Assembly (NCBI GenBank): GCA_900752345.1
Contig: CAADVA010000120.1
Coordinates: 1 to 6,055 of the forward strand
DNA: 6,055 nucleotides
Direction: 5' to 3'
Origin: an uncultured Collinsella sp.
GTDB taxonomy: Bacteria > Actinomycetota > Coriobacteriia > Coriobacteriales > Coriobacteriaceae
The translations under genes and the position numbers were made by a program. The notes below the pieces were generated by a model, which did no database searches, had not been told where the DNA came from, and was given only the letters and a program-made list of their open reading frames with translations. Of the stretch, positions 5,960 to 6,055 are shown one piece after another (positions within the stretch are counted from its first letter, which is position 1; each line of letters starts with the position of its first letter).

Positions 5960-6055
5960 CTACACCTCGGGCGCCTTGGCGATGGTCTCGCTTTCTGCCG
6001 TAAGTGGGCGGTTGTCGATGCGGCGGCCCAAGCGGTCGAGTTTTACAAGGAGCCA
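5960..6055 (-). CDS. C-terminus of a minus-strand gene (partial, 31 residues seen)
   Basis: Reading leftward from the window edge, one frame is open and ends at TAG (complement of 5960-5962). It gives a tail containing LVKLDRLGRRIDNRPL and ending TIAKAPEV. A proper minus-strand terminator follows about 30 nt later, which supports this as a real gene end. The tail is charged with no membrane segment. It is too short to assign a family. The gene converges on the TM2 gene. Confidence 0.6.
   Translation of the reverse strand, partial: WLLVKLDRLGRRIDNRPLTAESETIAKAPEV

Overview
The window reads as a stretch of a moderately G+C-rich Gram-positive chromosome. The base composition, gene style and the TM2-domain and solitary ATPase proteins suggest an actinobacterium of the Coriobacteriia, perhaps Collinsella-like. 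That placement is an inference from general resemblance, not a database result. Two tRNA genes with good promoters and terminators are the firmest landmarks.

Layout. Positions 1-96 hold the tail of something that starts outside the window. It ends in a copy of the 3' end of tRNA-Arg together with that tRNA's terminator. The complete tRNA-Arg(ACG) follows at 218-294, with its own promoter and terminator. Next comes a long gene (485-2926) for an 813-residue protein with TPR-like helical repeats near the C-terminus and no recognised catalytic domain. A short gap then carries a striking run of six GYTAAA hexamers spaced 9/10 bp. It leads into an Orc1/Cdc6-like P-loop ATPase with a C-terminal winged helix (3089-4171). 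Downstream lies a perfect 19-bp inverted repeat, then the promoter, gene and terminator of tRNA-Ser(GCT) at 4381-4471. The last complete gene encodes a TM2-domain membrane protein. Its conserved basic N-terminus is read from 4648 in one frame and the rest from 4770-5798 in the -1 frame, so the gene appears frameshifted at an AAAA run (4777-4780). The window closes with the C-terminus of a minus-strand gene (stop at 5960-5962) and its terminator, converging on the TM2 gene.

How the parts relate. The three protein genes lie on the same strand, but tRNAs, terminators or repeat-rich gaps separate them. I see no operon and no shared pathway. The tRNA-flanked setting, the duplicated tRNA end, the repeats and the frameshifted membrane protein fit an accessory region shaped by insertion and decay. 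No integrase, transposase, CRISPR array or toxin-antitoxin pair is visible. I found no convincing new multi-gene system. The most promising leads are the ATPase with its repeat array and the broken or recoded TM2 gene.
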